Assembly (NCBI RefSeq): GCF_036417845.1
Contig: NC_090015.1
Location: 314,001-378,000 of the forward strand
Reading direction: 5' to 3'
Length of the DNA stretch: 64,000 nucleotides
DNA from: Apteryx mantelli
Taxonomy: Eukaryota > Chordata > Aves > Apterygiformes > Apterygidae
In this document: one piece after another, positions 1 through 27,079 of the stretch
Numbering within the stretch: position 1 is the first letter of the stretch
How the letters are laid out: each line of letters begins with the position of its first letter
The notes under the pieces: generated by a model
Told to the model about the DNA's origin: nothing
What the model saw: only the letters and a program-made list of their open reading frames with translations
Databases searched by the model: none
Program-made: the position numbers and the translations under genes

Positions 1-224
1 GCCCGGCGCGGGCGGGGGCGGGTCACGTGGTGAAGGGCGACCTCTCTCTCTCTCTCTCTCTCTCTCTCTGCGCCCCCCCCCCCCCCCCGGCGGGTCCGCG
101 CCGGGCGGTCACATGACGCGGCGGTGGGGAGCGCGGCGAGGAGCGCGCGGGTCACGTGGCCGGGCCGGGGCGGCGGCGGCAGCGGCGGCAGCGGCGGCAG
201 CGCGGCGCTAACGGGGCGGCGGCG
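1..224 (+). promoter_or_regulatory. CpG-island promoter of the NUFIP2-like gene with E-box/CLEAR-like sites
   Basis: The sequence just upstream of the first ATG is very CpG-rich. It contains GTCACGTGG at 22-30, GTCACATGAC at 108-117 and GTCACGTGG at 151-159. These match USF/TFE-type E-boxes; the middle one matches the CLEAR element bound by TFEB. A (TC)n tract lies at 42-69, followed by a C-run at about 73-88. There is no TATA box. Promoter function is inferred from position and motif content. Confidence 0.5.
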
Positions 225-2790
225 ATGGAGGAGACTCGCGGGCCGCAGCCGCGGCTGCTGGCGCTGCGCAAGGAGAAGTGCCGGCTCGAGGGGCAGCTGC
301 ACCACATCGCCTCCCGCCTCCCCGCAGGTACCGGCAACCCCCCCCCCACCACCCCGTACCGGGAGGCCCCCCCTCCCCTCCTCCTCGTAGCCGTCACCTC
401 CTCCTCCCCGGCCATTCCCGGCGGCGCCGCGTCCCTCCGCGTGGTTCCCGTTTCCTCTCCCCCTTCCCCTTTCGGGATACCGGGATTTGGGGGGGGGCCC
501 CGCTCAGTCCCCCCCTCCTCCATCGCGGACCGGGGCTGCCCCCTTCTCTTGGGGGAGAGGGGGGAATCACTCGGTCCCTGCCCGTTATGGGTCGGGGTGG
601 CCCCGCTCTGCCCCCCCCCATAGTGGGTCAGGGCTGCTGCCCCACTCGGTGCCTTCCCGCGGCGGGTCGGGGCGGCTCCTTTCCCCCCCCCCCCGCCCTC
701 TGTCGCGGTTTGGGGCGCCCCTACTTGGCCCCTTCCCATTGGGGGGGGGGGTCTGTCCCTCCTCGGCCCTTTCCCCTGCTCTGCCCCCCCCATTGCAGGT
801 CAGGCCTGTCCCCCACTCGGCCCCTGCCCTGCTCTGCCCCCCCCCAACACGGGTCGGGGCAGCCCCCCGGGGCCCCTGCCCCTCTCCACCCCCCCCCCAT
901 AGCAGGTCGGGGCGTCCCCCCTCAGCCCCTTCTCCTCGCTGCCCCCCCCGCCGTGATTTGGGCCAACCCTGCTCAGCCCTTTGCCTGTGCGGCGGGTTGG
1001 GGCGTCCCCCACTTTGCCCCCTTGCTGCCCCCATCGTGGGTCCCCTTTGGGGGGGGGGGGCTGGGGGGGTCCCCGCAATCCCGCTAACCCTCCCGTCCCC
1101 GCAGGCTCGTGGGAGTCCAACGGCTTCACAACGGCGGCGGCGACGGCGGCTCCCGCCGAGGACCCCTGCAGCGACGACGGCGACAACGGTGGCGACAACG
1201 GCGGCAGCGAGCCCCTCGGGCGGCCCCGGGGGGGCGCGGGGGGCGCCGGGGGGGGAGCGGGCGGCGCCCCCCCCCCACCGCCCCCACCACTACGGCCGCC
1301 CCTTCCACCCCTCCTACCGCAAGAGCTTCCGGCCCGGCGGCGGCACCGCCAAGGAGTGGGGGCCCAGCCCCAACGGCCACGGGCCCCCCGAGGCGGCGCC
1401 GGTGCCGCAGCGTCGTCGTCGTCGTCGTCGTCATCCCGCGGCGGCTGGGCCGGCCCGCGCCGCGCCTGCCCCCCGCCCGCCTCCGCCTCCTCCTCCTCTT
1501 CCTCCTCCTCCTCCTCTTCCTCCTCCTGCTCGCCCTCGCCGGAGCGGCGCCCGGCGCCGGCTGCCCCCCCCGAGGCCTGGCTGCTCTTCCGCCCGCCGCC
1601 CGCCTTCCCCGTGGACAGCAGCCGGGCCCGCACCATCCCCAAGATCAGCTACGCCAGCAAGCTCAAGGAGAACCTGGAGCGCCCGCCGCCGCCCCCCACC
1701 GTGCCCCGCCTCGGCCCTCCGCACGGCCGCCCCCGGCCTGCCCCACGGCGGCCCGGCCTCCTCCTCCTCCTCCTCCTCCTCCTCTTCCTCCTCGCCGCCG
1801 CCGCCGGACCCCGGGCGCCCGACTCAGCCCCACCTGGGCGCCATCTTCCAGAACGAGTGGGGGCTCTCGTTCATCAACGAGCCGGGGGCCGGGGGGCCGG
1901 GCGCCGAGGCCGGGACGCGAGGGGGGACGGTGGCGGCGGCGGGGCCCGGCGCCGAGGGCATGAGCCCCCCCGACTGGGAGGCCGCCCGCAGCTACCACAC
2001 GGAAGGTAACGCCGGGCTTGGGGGGGGAGACAACGGGGCCGTGGGGTTGGCTGTGGGGAGCGCCAAGCCGTGGGGAGGATTCGGGGCTTTGGGGATGGCC
2101 GTGGGGGGGCACCGGGCCGGGGGGGGGCACCGGGAGCTGCCGGGCTCCTCCCTGACCCCCCCCCCATTTTTTCTTTCTGCAGCCTGGGATCATATATGGA
2201 AGGTGCACAGACAGGGTGAGCTGGGGGGGGGGCATGGGGGGGGTTTGGGGGGACACTGAGGGACTGGGGTGCCTGGGGGGGAAACTGGGGGGATCCAGAT
2301 GGGTTTTGGGGGGGGACACTGAAGGATGGGGGGGTCCAGGGGGGGTTGGGGGGGGGGTCTGAGGGACTGGGGTGTCTGGGGGGGGGTCCAGGGAGGGGTC
2401 GGGGGGTCACTGAGGGACTGGGGTGCCTTGGGGACGACGACTGGGGGATCCAAATGGGTTTTGGGGGGGGGGACACTGAAGGATGGGGGAGTTTGGGGGG
2501 GGGTCTGGCATGGTTTTGGGTGCTACTGAGGGACATGGGGGGTGGGGGGCATCCGGAGGGGTTTTGGGGGGGCCCTGAGGGACATGAGGGGCTGGGGGGG
2601 TGTCCAGGGAGGGGGTGGGGGACACTCTGAGGACCAGAGGTGCCCGGGGGGGGGCAGGTCAGAGGGTCGTGGGGGGGGGGGCAGCTGTAGGTGACCCCCC
2701 TGCCCCAGCCCCTCACCCCCCCCCCCCTCTCGCCCCGCAGCCCCCGGCAAGGTGACGGTCTACGCGGACCCCCTGGACGGGAAGGGTTAA
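225..2790 (+). CDS. NUFIP2-like protein (short paralogue of FMR1-interacting NUFIP2)
   Basis: Four coding exons can be placed: 225-327, 1105-2005, 2183-2215 and 2741-2790 (TAA), all with GT-AG ends and all junctions in phase 1. Recognition rests on three NUFIP2 signatures. The first is a block near 1577-1690 reading FPVDSS..IPKISYASKLKENL, as in NUFIP2 FPVDNS..VPKISYASKVKENL. The second is GAIFQNEWGLSFINEP at about 1839-1890. The third is the C-terminal RSYHTE/AWDHIWKVHRQ/VTVYADP region, like the NUFIP2 end YHTKEMESIWNLQKQ/ITYNEA. The product would be about 360 residues, half of NUFIP2, and lacks its His-rich N terminus. Exon 2 is rich in Pro/Ser/Arg runs, and the recognisable blocks sit in two frames with switches next to long C runs, so indel errors there are likely. 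NUFIP2 is an RNA-binding, stress-granule-associated partner of FMRP and Roquin. The same role here is inference. The start is the first ATG in the CpG island. Confidence 0.7.
2217..2735 (+). repeat. G-rich minisatellite in the last intron of the NUFIP2-like gene
   Basis: The intron between 2215 and 2741 consists of degenerate units of about 30-60 bases, built around GACACTGAGGGACTGGGG and G runs of 6-9. The repetition is visible directly. The plus strand should be G-quadruplex-prone. Confidence 0.75.
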
Positions 2791-2924
2791 CGCTGGGGCG
2801 CCGCCCCCGGGCAGGGGAGCGCTGGGGGGGGGGGGCCGGGCCCCCGTGGCCCCCCCTCCCCCTCCCCAGCGGCGACGGCGGCTTTTTAACTGTCCTGTTT
2901 TTACCGCCGGGGCTCGGGGCCCCC

Positions 2925-2930
2925 AATAAA
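2925..2930 (+). terminator. Polyadenylation signal of the NUFIP2-like gene
   Basis: A canonical AATAAA lies 135 bases after the TAA stop, in a short 3' UTR. It is consistent with this being the last exon. Confidence 0.8.
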
Positions 2931-3053
2931 CGGCAGAGCCCGGGCCCGGCCGCCGCTGCTGCCTCCCCCTGCGGCGCCACCGAGCGGGGCCTCCCGCGGC
3001 CGGAGAGGCGGTGGGTGGGCGGGTGGAACTCTATGGTTGCTGGGAGGGGCGGG

Positions 3054-3416
3054 ACTACACGTCCCGTGAGGCCGCGCGGCGCGCAAGATGGCGGCGGAGG
3101 GGGGCGGGGACGGGGAGAAAGACTACGCATCCCGTGAGGCCACGCGGCCCTGAAGATGGCGTCGGGAGGGGCGGTACTACACATCCCATGAGGCCGCGCG
3201 GCTCTGAGGATGGCAGGCGGGGGCGGGGCTGGCACAGGGTGGGGGAGAGGTGGGACTACGTTTCCCGTGTGGCCGCGCGGCGCCCAAGATGGCGGGGGGC
3301 GGAAACTGGCGCGGTGCGACTACAAGTCCCCGTGAGGCCGCGCGGCGGCCAAGAGGGCAGGGGCGGGGGGCGGGACTACAGGTCCCGTGAGGCTTCGCGG
3401 CGCGCAGGATGGCGGC
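3054..3416 (+). promoter_or_regulatory. Tandem ZNF143-like + YY1-like promoter array of TMEM219
   Basis: Six units of about 60-75 bases follow one another. Each has an ACTACAnnTCCCRTGAGGC-type block at about 3054, 3122, 3176, 3255, 3319 and 3375. The block matches the ZNF143/THAP11 promoter element ACTACA-TTCCC. About 12 bases later comes a CAAGATGGCGGC-type YY1 box (for example 3084-3095, 3285-3296 and 3405-3416). The last YY1 box contains the TMEM219 start codon. Initiator-proximal YY1 and ZNF143 sites are typical of CpG-island promoters, but six tandem composite copies are unusual. Factor binding is inferred. Confidence 0.65.
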
Positions 3417-4889
3417 GGCCGCCCCGCCGGGTCCCGCGCGCGCGGGGCCGGGGGCCGCGGGGGCGGGGCCGTGGGCGGGGCTGGCGCGGCGCCCCCCCGC
3501 CGCCGCCCTGGCGCTCTCGCTGCTGGCGCTCGGCGCCGCCTTCGCCGCCCTCGGCCGCCACGTGGCGGCGCGACGGGACCTGCCCGACCCCGAGGCCGCC
3601 CAGGTGGGGGCGCCGCCGGCACGTGACGGGGGCTGCGACGTCACGGGAGGGGCGGGGCGGGCGGAGGCGCGGCCCTGGGTGGGCGCGATGTCACGTGGGG
3701 GAGCGACGTCACGGGGAATGCGGCTGGGCCCCACGTGGGTGTGACATCACAGGGCGGCGCGCAGACATGGCGTCGCGGGGAGGGCAGTGACGTCATGGCG
3801 GGGCGGTGACGTCACGGGCACCCCCCCCCGCAGGCCTGGGGCGCCCTGCTCTCCGCCCTCGCCCGCTTCCCCTTCTGTGGGACCAACAACGGCTCCGGGT
3901 CGCCGCCGCCCCCCGGCCCCGCCCTCACCGTGTGGGCGGGGCTGACCTTCGACCTCCCGCCGGGACCCCGCCCCAACGGCACCCGCCTCCACCTGGCCCT
4001 GCCCGGCCCCCGCCTGGGGCTGGGGGGTGAGTATGGCCCCGCCCCCGGCCCCGCCCCCCCAGTGACCCACAGCGGCACCCACGTGTGTCCCCCCCCCCTC
4101 CTGCCCCACAGGGCCCCCCACGGCAGGGCTGCTCCACGCCGTCGCCCACGTCGGGGGGTCCGGCCCCCACCTGCCTCAGCCTCGCCGGCCCCCCCGAGCT
4201 GCTGCCCCCACACCAGGTGAGTGTGGGGGGGAATGTGGCTCCGCCCCCTCGAGCTCCTGCCCCACACACGGGGGGGGGGGTCAGGGGGAAGCTCGTGCCC
4301 CACAACAAGAGGTTTTGGGGGGGGCCCTCGAGCTCCTGCCCCACATTGGGAGGTTTGGGACTCCCTCGACCCCCCTGCCCCACACTGGGGGGGTTGAGGG
4401 GCTCCCCCAAGTTCCTGTCCCACACTGGGGGGGTACAGTGGGGAGCTCCTGCCCCACATCAAGGGGTTTGGGGGGGAGCTCCCTGCCCCACACGGGGGGG
4501 ATTCGGGGCCTCCTGAGCTCCTGCCCCACACCGGGGGGGTCAGGTTCCCCCCCCGAACCCCCCAGCTCTGCCCCCCCAGCGCCCCCCCCCGCTGCACCCC
4601 GGACCCCCGGGCTGAGGACGTCACCGGCGGCTGCTATCGGCCTCGCTACCGCCCGGAGCCGGCGCTGGAGCCCACGCTGAGCCCGGTACGGGGGGGGGGC
4701 ACCGCTGTGGGGCAGCGCCGTGGGGCAGCAGTGGCACCGGGGGGGGCTCACCCCGCTCTCGCCCACCCCCCCCAGGAGGAGCGGGGCCTGGCCGCCCGCC
4801 GCCTGCTGCTCACGGGTGCCGCCGTGCTGGGCCTCAGCGCCCTGGTCTGCGCCATCGTCCTGCGGCCCCCCGCTCGCCGCCGCCTCTAG
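3409..4889 (+). CDS. TMEM219: TMEM219, IGFBP3-receptor-type membrane protein
   Basis: Exons are 3409-3603, 3834-4026, 4112-4216, about 4566/4580-4685 and 4776-4889 (TAG). The product has an N-terminal membrane segment (ALALSLLALGAAFAALG) soon after the start and an ectodomain with ARFPFCGTNNGSG, equivalent to human LTLCPRNGT. After that come CLSLAGPPELLP and a second Cys region, CYRPRYRPEP. A C-terminal membrane segment (LLTGAAVLGLSALVCAIVL) is followed by a short basic tail. The order and spacing match mammalian TMEM219, a single-chain cell-death receptor for IGFBP3. Within exon 3 the frame changes between VAHVGGSG and CLSLAG, next to G and C runs, probably an assembly indel. TAOK2 follows immediately, as in human. 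The ATG sits inside the last YY1 box of the promoter array. Confidence 0.8.
3788..3814 (+). promoter_or_regulatory. Pair of perfect CRE palindromes in TMEM219 intron 1
   Basis: TGACGTCA occurs at 3788-3795 and 3807-3814. Several near-matches (GACGTCACGGG, GATGTCACGTGG) lie from 3637 onward in the same 230-base intron. These are consensus CREB/ATF sites close to the promoter. Function is inferred. Confidence 0.45.
4217..4565 (+). repeat. Minisatellite in TMEM219 intron 3
   Basis: About six degenerate units of roughly 50-60 bases carry the phrase GAGCTCCTGCCCCACAC followed by a G run. It fills the intron between exons 3 and 4. Confidence 0.7.
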
Positions 4890-5815
4890 GGGCCCAGGCG
4901 TCCGGGAGGGGGGGGCCTTGAGAAGAACCTGGGCCTCTGGGTGATCCCCTGAGGGACCCAGGCGTCCAGGTGACCCTGAGGAGGACCCAGGCGTCCGGGT
5001 GACACCAAGAGGAGCCCAGGCGTCTGGGTGACACCCAGGGGAACCTAGGCATCTGGGTGATCCCCTGGGGGACCCAGGCATCCGGGTGGCCCTGAAGGGG
5101 AGCCCAGGCGTCCAGGTGACACCAAGAGGAGCCCAAGCGTCATGGCAGCCCCACAGCCAGCCCAAGGGACCCAGGCGTCCGGGTGGCCCTGAAGGGGAGC
5201 CCAGGTGTCCGGGTGATCCCCTGACGGACCCAGGCATCTGGGTGGCCCTAAGAAGAGTCCAGGCGTCCGGGTGACACCAAGAGAAGCCCAGGCATCATGG
5301 CAGCCCCACAGCCAGCCCAAGGGACCCAGGCATCCGGGCGGTCCCCGGAGGAGCCCAGACGTCCAGGCGGACCCCGGAGGAGCCCAGGCGTCCGGGTGAC
5401 ACCCTGAGGGACGCAGGCGTCCGGGCGGACCCCAGAAGAGCCCAGGCGTCCGGGTGACACCCTGAGGGACCCAGGCATCCGGGCGGACCCCGGAAGAGCC
5501 CAGGCATCGGGGTGACACCCTGAGGGACCCAGGCGTCCGGGCGGACCCCCGAGGAGCCCAGGCATCGGGGTGACACCCTGAGGGACCCAGGCGTCCGGGT
5601 GGACCCCCGAGGAGCCCAGGCGTCCGGGTGACACCCTGAGGGACCCAGGCGTCCGGGTGGACCCCCGAGGAGCCCAGGCATCGGGGTGACACCCTGAGGG
5701 ACCCAGGCGTCCAGGCGGACCCTGGAAGAGCCCAGGCATCGGGGTGACACCCTGAGGGACCCAGGCGTCCGGGCGGACCCCGAGGAGCCCAGGCGTCCCG
5801 CGGCTCCCCCCGTCC
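4890..5815 (+). repeat. Minisatellite filling the TMEM219 3' UTR
   Basis: Immediately after the TAG comes a run of about 25-30 units of 30-40 bases around GACCCAGGCGTCCGGGTG. It is the complement orientation of the dispersed motif found across the window, and it lies upstream of the poly(A) signal, so it should be transcribed into the mature 3' UTR. Confidence 0.8.
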
Positions 5816-5828
5816 CCCCCCCCCCCTC

Positions 5829-5834
5829 AATAAA
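5829..5834 (+). terminator. TMEM219: Polyadenylation signal of TMEM219
   Basis: A canonical AATAAA lies about 940 bases after the TMEM219 stop, at the end of the minisatellite-filled 3' UTR. The TAOK2 CpG island begins directly downstream. Confidence 0.75.
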
Positions 5835-5859
5835 CGTCTCCGTCGGGGCCGTGTGCGGC

Positions 5860-7430
5860 TGTGCCACGAGTCTGCCGGGCCGCGTCACCTCTCGGGGCTG
5901 GCAGGTCCTCGTATCGCCGTGACGGCTGGGTGCGACACCGGGATGGCAACCAGCTCTGCAGCCCCCGGCACCGGCTTGTGAAGGGGGGGGGGTTAACCGG
6001 GCCCCGCCGCCATCTTGGCCCGCCGAGGGGCCGTTTAACGGTCGCCGCCTCGGTTTCCCGCCTTCCCCTCCCCCTCCTCTCCCCCGCGCGCATGCGCAGC
6101 GCCAATCCTGCCCCGGCAACAGCGGGCGGGGCCGCCACCGCCTCGGGCGCCGCCTCCCGCCCAATCAGCGGCGGCTTCGGCCGCGCGGCCACGCCCCCCT
6201 CCCCCAGCCGGTCTCCACCTCCCCCTTGCTCCGGGCTCCGGCCAATCGCCGCCCTCCACCAACGAGCGGTGCTCCTGCGGAGGCTTTGGCCACGCCCCCT
6301 CCTTTACCGGCACGCCCGCTGATTGGGCCCGCAGGCGGCGGCGGCCCGCCCTCTCCACCTCCCCGCGCGCAGGCGCCGGCCCCGCCCCTTTGCTGGCAGC
6401 CGCCGCGCCTTCACCGGCCGCCACCGCGCTTGCGCGCGCCACCCGGGGGCGGGCGGGGGAGGCGGGAAATACCCGAGGCGCGCATGCGCAGCGCCGCCTC
6501 CTCCTCCCTCCTCGTCCCCCCCTCCTCCCTTCTCTCTCCCGGCGCATGCGCCGCGGCGCGCGCTGGGGCCGCGGGTTCCGGTCCGGCCGCGGCCGCCGGC
6601 GCCATCTTGGATGCGGGGCGGCGGAGGGGAGCGGCGGGAGGCGGGGACGGAGCCGGCGGCGGCGGCGGGGCCGGCGGCCCGCGGGAGCCCCCCCCGGGAC
6701 GGGGCCGGCACCGGGGCACCCCTTAGACACCCCCCCCTTTTCCCCATCGCCCTTCACACGGCGCCCGGACATGCTGCGGGGCCCCTTATAGACCCCGCGG
6801 ACCCTTATAGAGCCCTCGGCGCCGCGCCCGGAGCCCCGTAGAGACCCCGCCGGGCCCTATGGACCCCGTGGGGGCTCCCCGGCCCCCTTTCGCCGCCGAC
6901 CCCCACCGGCCCCCCGGCTCCTGCCGGCCCCGCGCGCCCGCCCTGACCCCCGGGGCGCCCTGCTTCTTCCCTTCGCCCCCTTTAGCCCCTATAGGGCCCC
7001 CCCCCTTATAGCCCCACCTTTGCTCCTATAGCTCCCTTATAGCTCGGGAACAGATCGGGGGAGTTTTAGCGTTTTTAGCTCTTTAATTCGTGCTATTTTT
7101 GGGTGCTCTATCGTATTTTTAGTTATAATAGCGGTGCTGCAGGGAGCCGCAGTGCTATAGGCGCTTGCTGGCCCCCCCCCACCCCACCACCACACACACA
7201 CCCAGCCCCCCCCCGCCGCAGCCCCCCCATCGGGACCCTATAGGGCCCTGCGCGGCCCCCCCGGGTGCCCGCCGGCCGCCGGGGCTGGCGTTGGGGGGAG
7301 GCTGGAGCCCCCCCGGGGCCGGGCCCCCGCGTAGGGGGGGGGGTCCGCGGGGGGGGGCCGGGCCGCCGCCGCCCCCCCCCCAGGAGCTGGAGCCGCCGGG
7401 GCCGAAGCGCCGCCGAGAGCCGGTGAGAGC
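5860..7430 (+). promoter_or_regulatory. TAOK2: CpG-island promoter and 5' UTR region of TAOK2
   Basis: The block has dense CpG. CCAAT boxes lie at 6102-6106, 6161-6165 and 6242-6246, with an inverted one at 6322-6326. NRF1-type CGCGCATGCGCA sites lie at 6087-6098 and 6479-6490, and the palindrome GGCGCATGCGCC at 6541-6552. YY1-type GCCGCCATCTTGG is at 6006-6018 and GCCATCTTGG at 6601-6610. There is no TATA box. A short T-rich stretch with repeated CCTATAG/CTTATAG words follows at about 6980-7150. A candidate non-coding exon with AG and GT ends lies at 7384-7422. The transcription start cannot be fixed from sequence alone. Confidence 0.6.
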
Positions 7431-7439
7431 CGGGATGGG

Positions 7440-8165
7440 GGCGCGGAGATTGGGGGGGGGGGGAGATGGGGATGGGGCCCGGACGCCTGGGCCCCCCGCG
7501 GGGTCTGTGGGCTGGAGCCCGGACGCCTGGGCCCCTTGTGGAGTCTGTGGGATGGGACCTGGACGTCTTGGTCCCCCGCGGGGTCTGTGGGACGGGGCCC
7601 GGACGCCTGGGCCCCCCGCGGGGTCTATGGGCTGGAGCCCGGACGCCTGGGCCCCCTGTGAGATAGGTCCCGGACGCCTGGGCCCCCCGTGGGGTCTATG
7701 GGATGGAGCCTGGATGCCTGGGCCCCACGCAGGGCTGGTGGGATGGAGCCCGGACGCCTGGGCCCCCTGCGGAGTCTGTGGGATGGGACCTGGACACCTG
7801 GATCCCCTGTGGGGCTGGCAGGATGGAGCCCGGACGCCTGGGCCCCCCATGGGGTCTATGGGATGGAGCCTGGATGCCTGGGCCCCCCCGGTGGGATCTG
7901 TGGGCTGGCGCCCGGACGCCTGGGCCCCCTGCGGAGTCTGTGGGCTGGGATCTGGACACCTGGGCCCCCTGTGAGATAGGTCCCGGACGCCTGGGCCCCC
8001 CGCAGGGCTGGTGGGATGGAGCCCGGACGCCTGGGCCCCCCGTGGGGTCTATGGGATGGAGCCCGGACGCCTGGGCCCCCCATGGTGTCTATGGGTTAGA
8101 GCCCGGACGCCTGGGCCCCCCGCGACGTCTATGGGATGGAGCCCGGACTCCTGGGCCCCTCAGCG
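7440..8165 (+). repeat. Dispersed-motif minisatellite in the TAOK2 5' UTR intron
   Basis: About 18-20 units of about 37 bases, each containing CCCGGACGCCTGGGCCCC followed by a GTGGGGTCTATGGGATGGAG-like spacer, lie directly upstream of the acceptor at 8216-8217. This is the plus orientation of the window-wide motif. Confidence 0.85.
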
Positions 8166-8257
8166 GGCGACATCACTCACGACTTAACGCCCCTCCGTGT
8201 GTCCCCCTCCCCCCCAGGAGGTGAGCGGGGCGCCCGGACGCCGGGGCCCCCGCCGCC

Positions 8258-25260
<17,003 letters not shown>

Positions 25261-25392
25261 GGATCCCCCCCCATGGGGCTGCAGGTCCCTTTTGGGGTTG
25301 GGGATTTCCCCCCCCATGGGGTCAGGGATCCCCCCTATGGGACTGCGGATCCCTTTTGGGATTGGGAGTCCCCCCATGGGGCTGGGGATCCA

Positions 25393-25592
25393 NNNNNNNN
25401 NNNNNNNNNNNNNNNNNNNNNNNNNNNNNNNNNNNNNNNNNNNNNNNNNNNNNNNNNNNNNNNNNNNNNNNNNNNNNNNNNNNNNNNNNNNNNNNNNNNN
25501 NNNNNNNNNNNNNNNNNNNNNNNNNNNNNNNNNNNNNNNNNNNNNNNNNNNNNNNNNNNNNNNNNNNNNNNNNNNNNNNNNNNNNNNNNNNN
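25393..25592. other. Assembly gap of exactly 200 N
   Basis: A run of N of exactly 200 bases inside a tandem repeat looks like a fixed-size placeholder, so the true length is unknown. The TAOK2 3' end and poly(A) signal are probably inside it or just before it. Confidence 0.95.
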
Positions 25593-26640
25593 ACCAGAAG
25601 CTGGGGGGGGGGGGCACCAAAAACCCGAAAGGAGCCCAAAAACACGTCAAAAATCTTTCGTTTCGGCCTTTTCTGCCCCCCCACAAATTGCCCCGTTTCG
25701 GCTTTCAGGGTGTCCAAAGTGGGAGTCAGAAGGGCCGGACGCCTGGGCCCCCCATGTGGGGGGGGGGGGCTCTGAGACCAGCCCGGACGCCTGGCCCCCC
25801 CCCCCCCCCAATGCGTGGGGGCTCTGAGGCCGGCCCGGACGCCTGGGCCCTCCCATGTCGGGGGGGGGGGGGCTCTGAGACCAGCCCGGATGCCTGGCCC
25901 CCCCCCCCCCCAATGCGTGGGGGCTCTGAGACCAGCCCGGACACCTGGGCCCCCCCCCCATGCGTGGGGGCTCTGAGACCAGCCCGGACACCTGGGCCCC
26001 CCCCGTGTGGGGACTCTGAGGCCGGCCCGGACGCCTGGGTTCCCGGTAGCCCCCCACGCCACCGACCCACATCCTGCCCACTGGAGAGCGCTGTCACGCC
26101 TGCGGCTGGCAGGACGGGGGGGGGGGGGGGGGCGGGGGCCGGACGCCTGGGCCCCTGCCGCGGCGGGCGGGGGGGTGACACGCTTCCCCACCGTGACTCA
26201 TCGCTGCGGGGAACCAGGAGCCGGTTCGCACCTGCCTGGGACACGCAAGGCGCCCGGACGCCTGGGTCCCCTTGGGGGGGGGGGGACAGGAAAACTGGGC
26301 CCCCACGGGCAACAGGGGGCAACGGGCTGGAGCGGGGGGTCCCCAGACACCTGGCCCCCCGGACGCCTGGGCCCCCGGACACCTGGGCCCCCAGAGGACA
26401 GCAGGGGGGTGTGAGCTGGAGCTGGGGGTCCCCGGACGCCTGGGCCCCTGGGGACAGCAGGGGGGTGTGGGCTGGAGCGGGGGTCCCCGGACACCTGGGC
26501 CCCCGGACGCCTGGGCCCCCGGACACCTGGGCCCCCAGAGGGCAGCAGGGGGGTGTGAGCTGGAGCGGGGGTCCCCGGACGCCTGGGCCCCATTGTGTGT
26601 GGGGGGGGTGTCTGTGGGGTTAGACCTGGGTCAGAAGCTG
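25593..26640. repeat. Dispersed-motif minisatellite between TAOK2 and the perforin-like gene
   Basis: The first ~130 bases (25593-25730) are unlike the neighbours, with A/T-richer sequence, and I recognise nothing in them. From 25735 on there are repeated units of about 50-80 bases containing GCCCGGACGCCTGGGCCCCC, with GGGGGCTCTGAGACCAG or GGGGACAGCAGGGGGGTGTG spacers. No gene is seen here. Confidence 0.8.
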
Positions 26641-26871
26641 ACTTTGGGGTCCCTTCCCGGCCCCAGCCCCCCCTCCCCCAGCCGGGGGGGGCCCAGGCGT
26701 CCTGCCCCTCCCCCCATCGGAAACACGGGGCGGGCGGGAGGGCGGAGTGACGCCCCGGTTCGGGGAGGTGCGAAGCCGCAGGCCCGGCCCTGCCCCCCGC
26801 CGCGGGGGGGGGGGAGGATGTAACGGGCCCCCCCGGCCCCCAGCCCCCACCGCGCTGCACTCCGCCGGTGA
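26640..26871 (+). promoter_or_regulatory. Candidate promoter and non-coding first exon of the perforin-like gene
   Basis: This non-repetitive stretch of about 230 bases is bounded by minisatellites. It ends with a good donor, CTCCGCCG followed by GTGAGTACG, at about 26872. Mammalian PRF1 also has a non-coding first exon. Position, and the intron running from here to an acceptor at 28336-28338, support the call. The start site is not identifiable. Confidence 0.4.
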
Positions 26872-27078
26872 GTACGCAGGGGCCCAGGCGTCCGGGAGCC
26901 TCGCGAGCCCCCCAGCGCCGCGCCGGGATGGGGGGGCCCAGGCGTCCGGGGGCCTCATGATTCCCCCCCCCCCCAGGGCCACACCGGATGGGGGGGCCCA
27001 GGCGTCCGGGGGCCTCATGATTCCCCCCCCCCCAGGGCCACACCAGGATGGGGGGGGCCCAGGCGTCCGGGGGCCTCC
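26872..27078 (+). repeat. Dispersed-motif block in the perforin-like 5' intron
   Basis: Three or four copies of a unit of about 60 bases, GGGGGGCCCAGGCGTCCGGG then GGCCTCATGATTCCCCC, sit directly after the candidate donor. Confidence 0.8.
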
Positions 27079-27079
27079 G

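Noticed and set aside
25593-25730. Post-gap A/T-richer stretch as a possible gene fragment
   Set aside because: It is too short and shows no recognisable motif. It could be the end of TAOK2 or unrelated filler.
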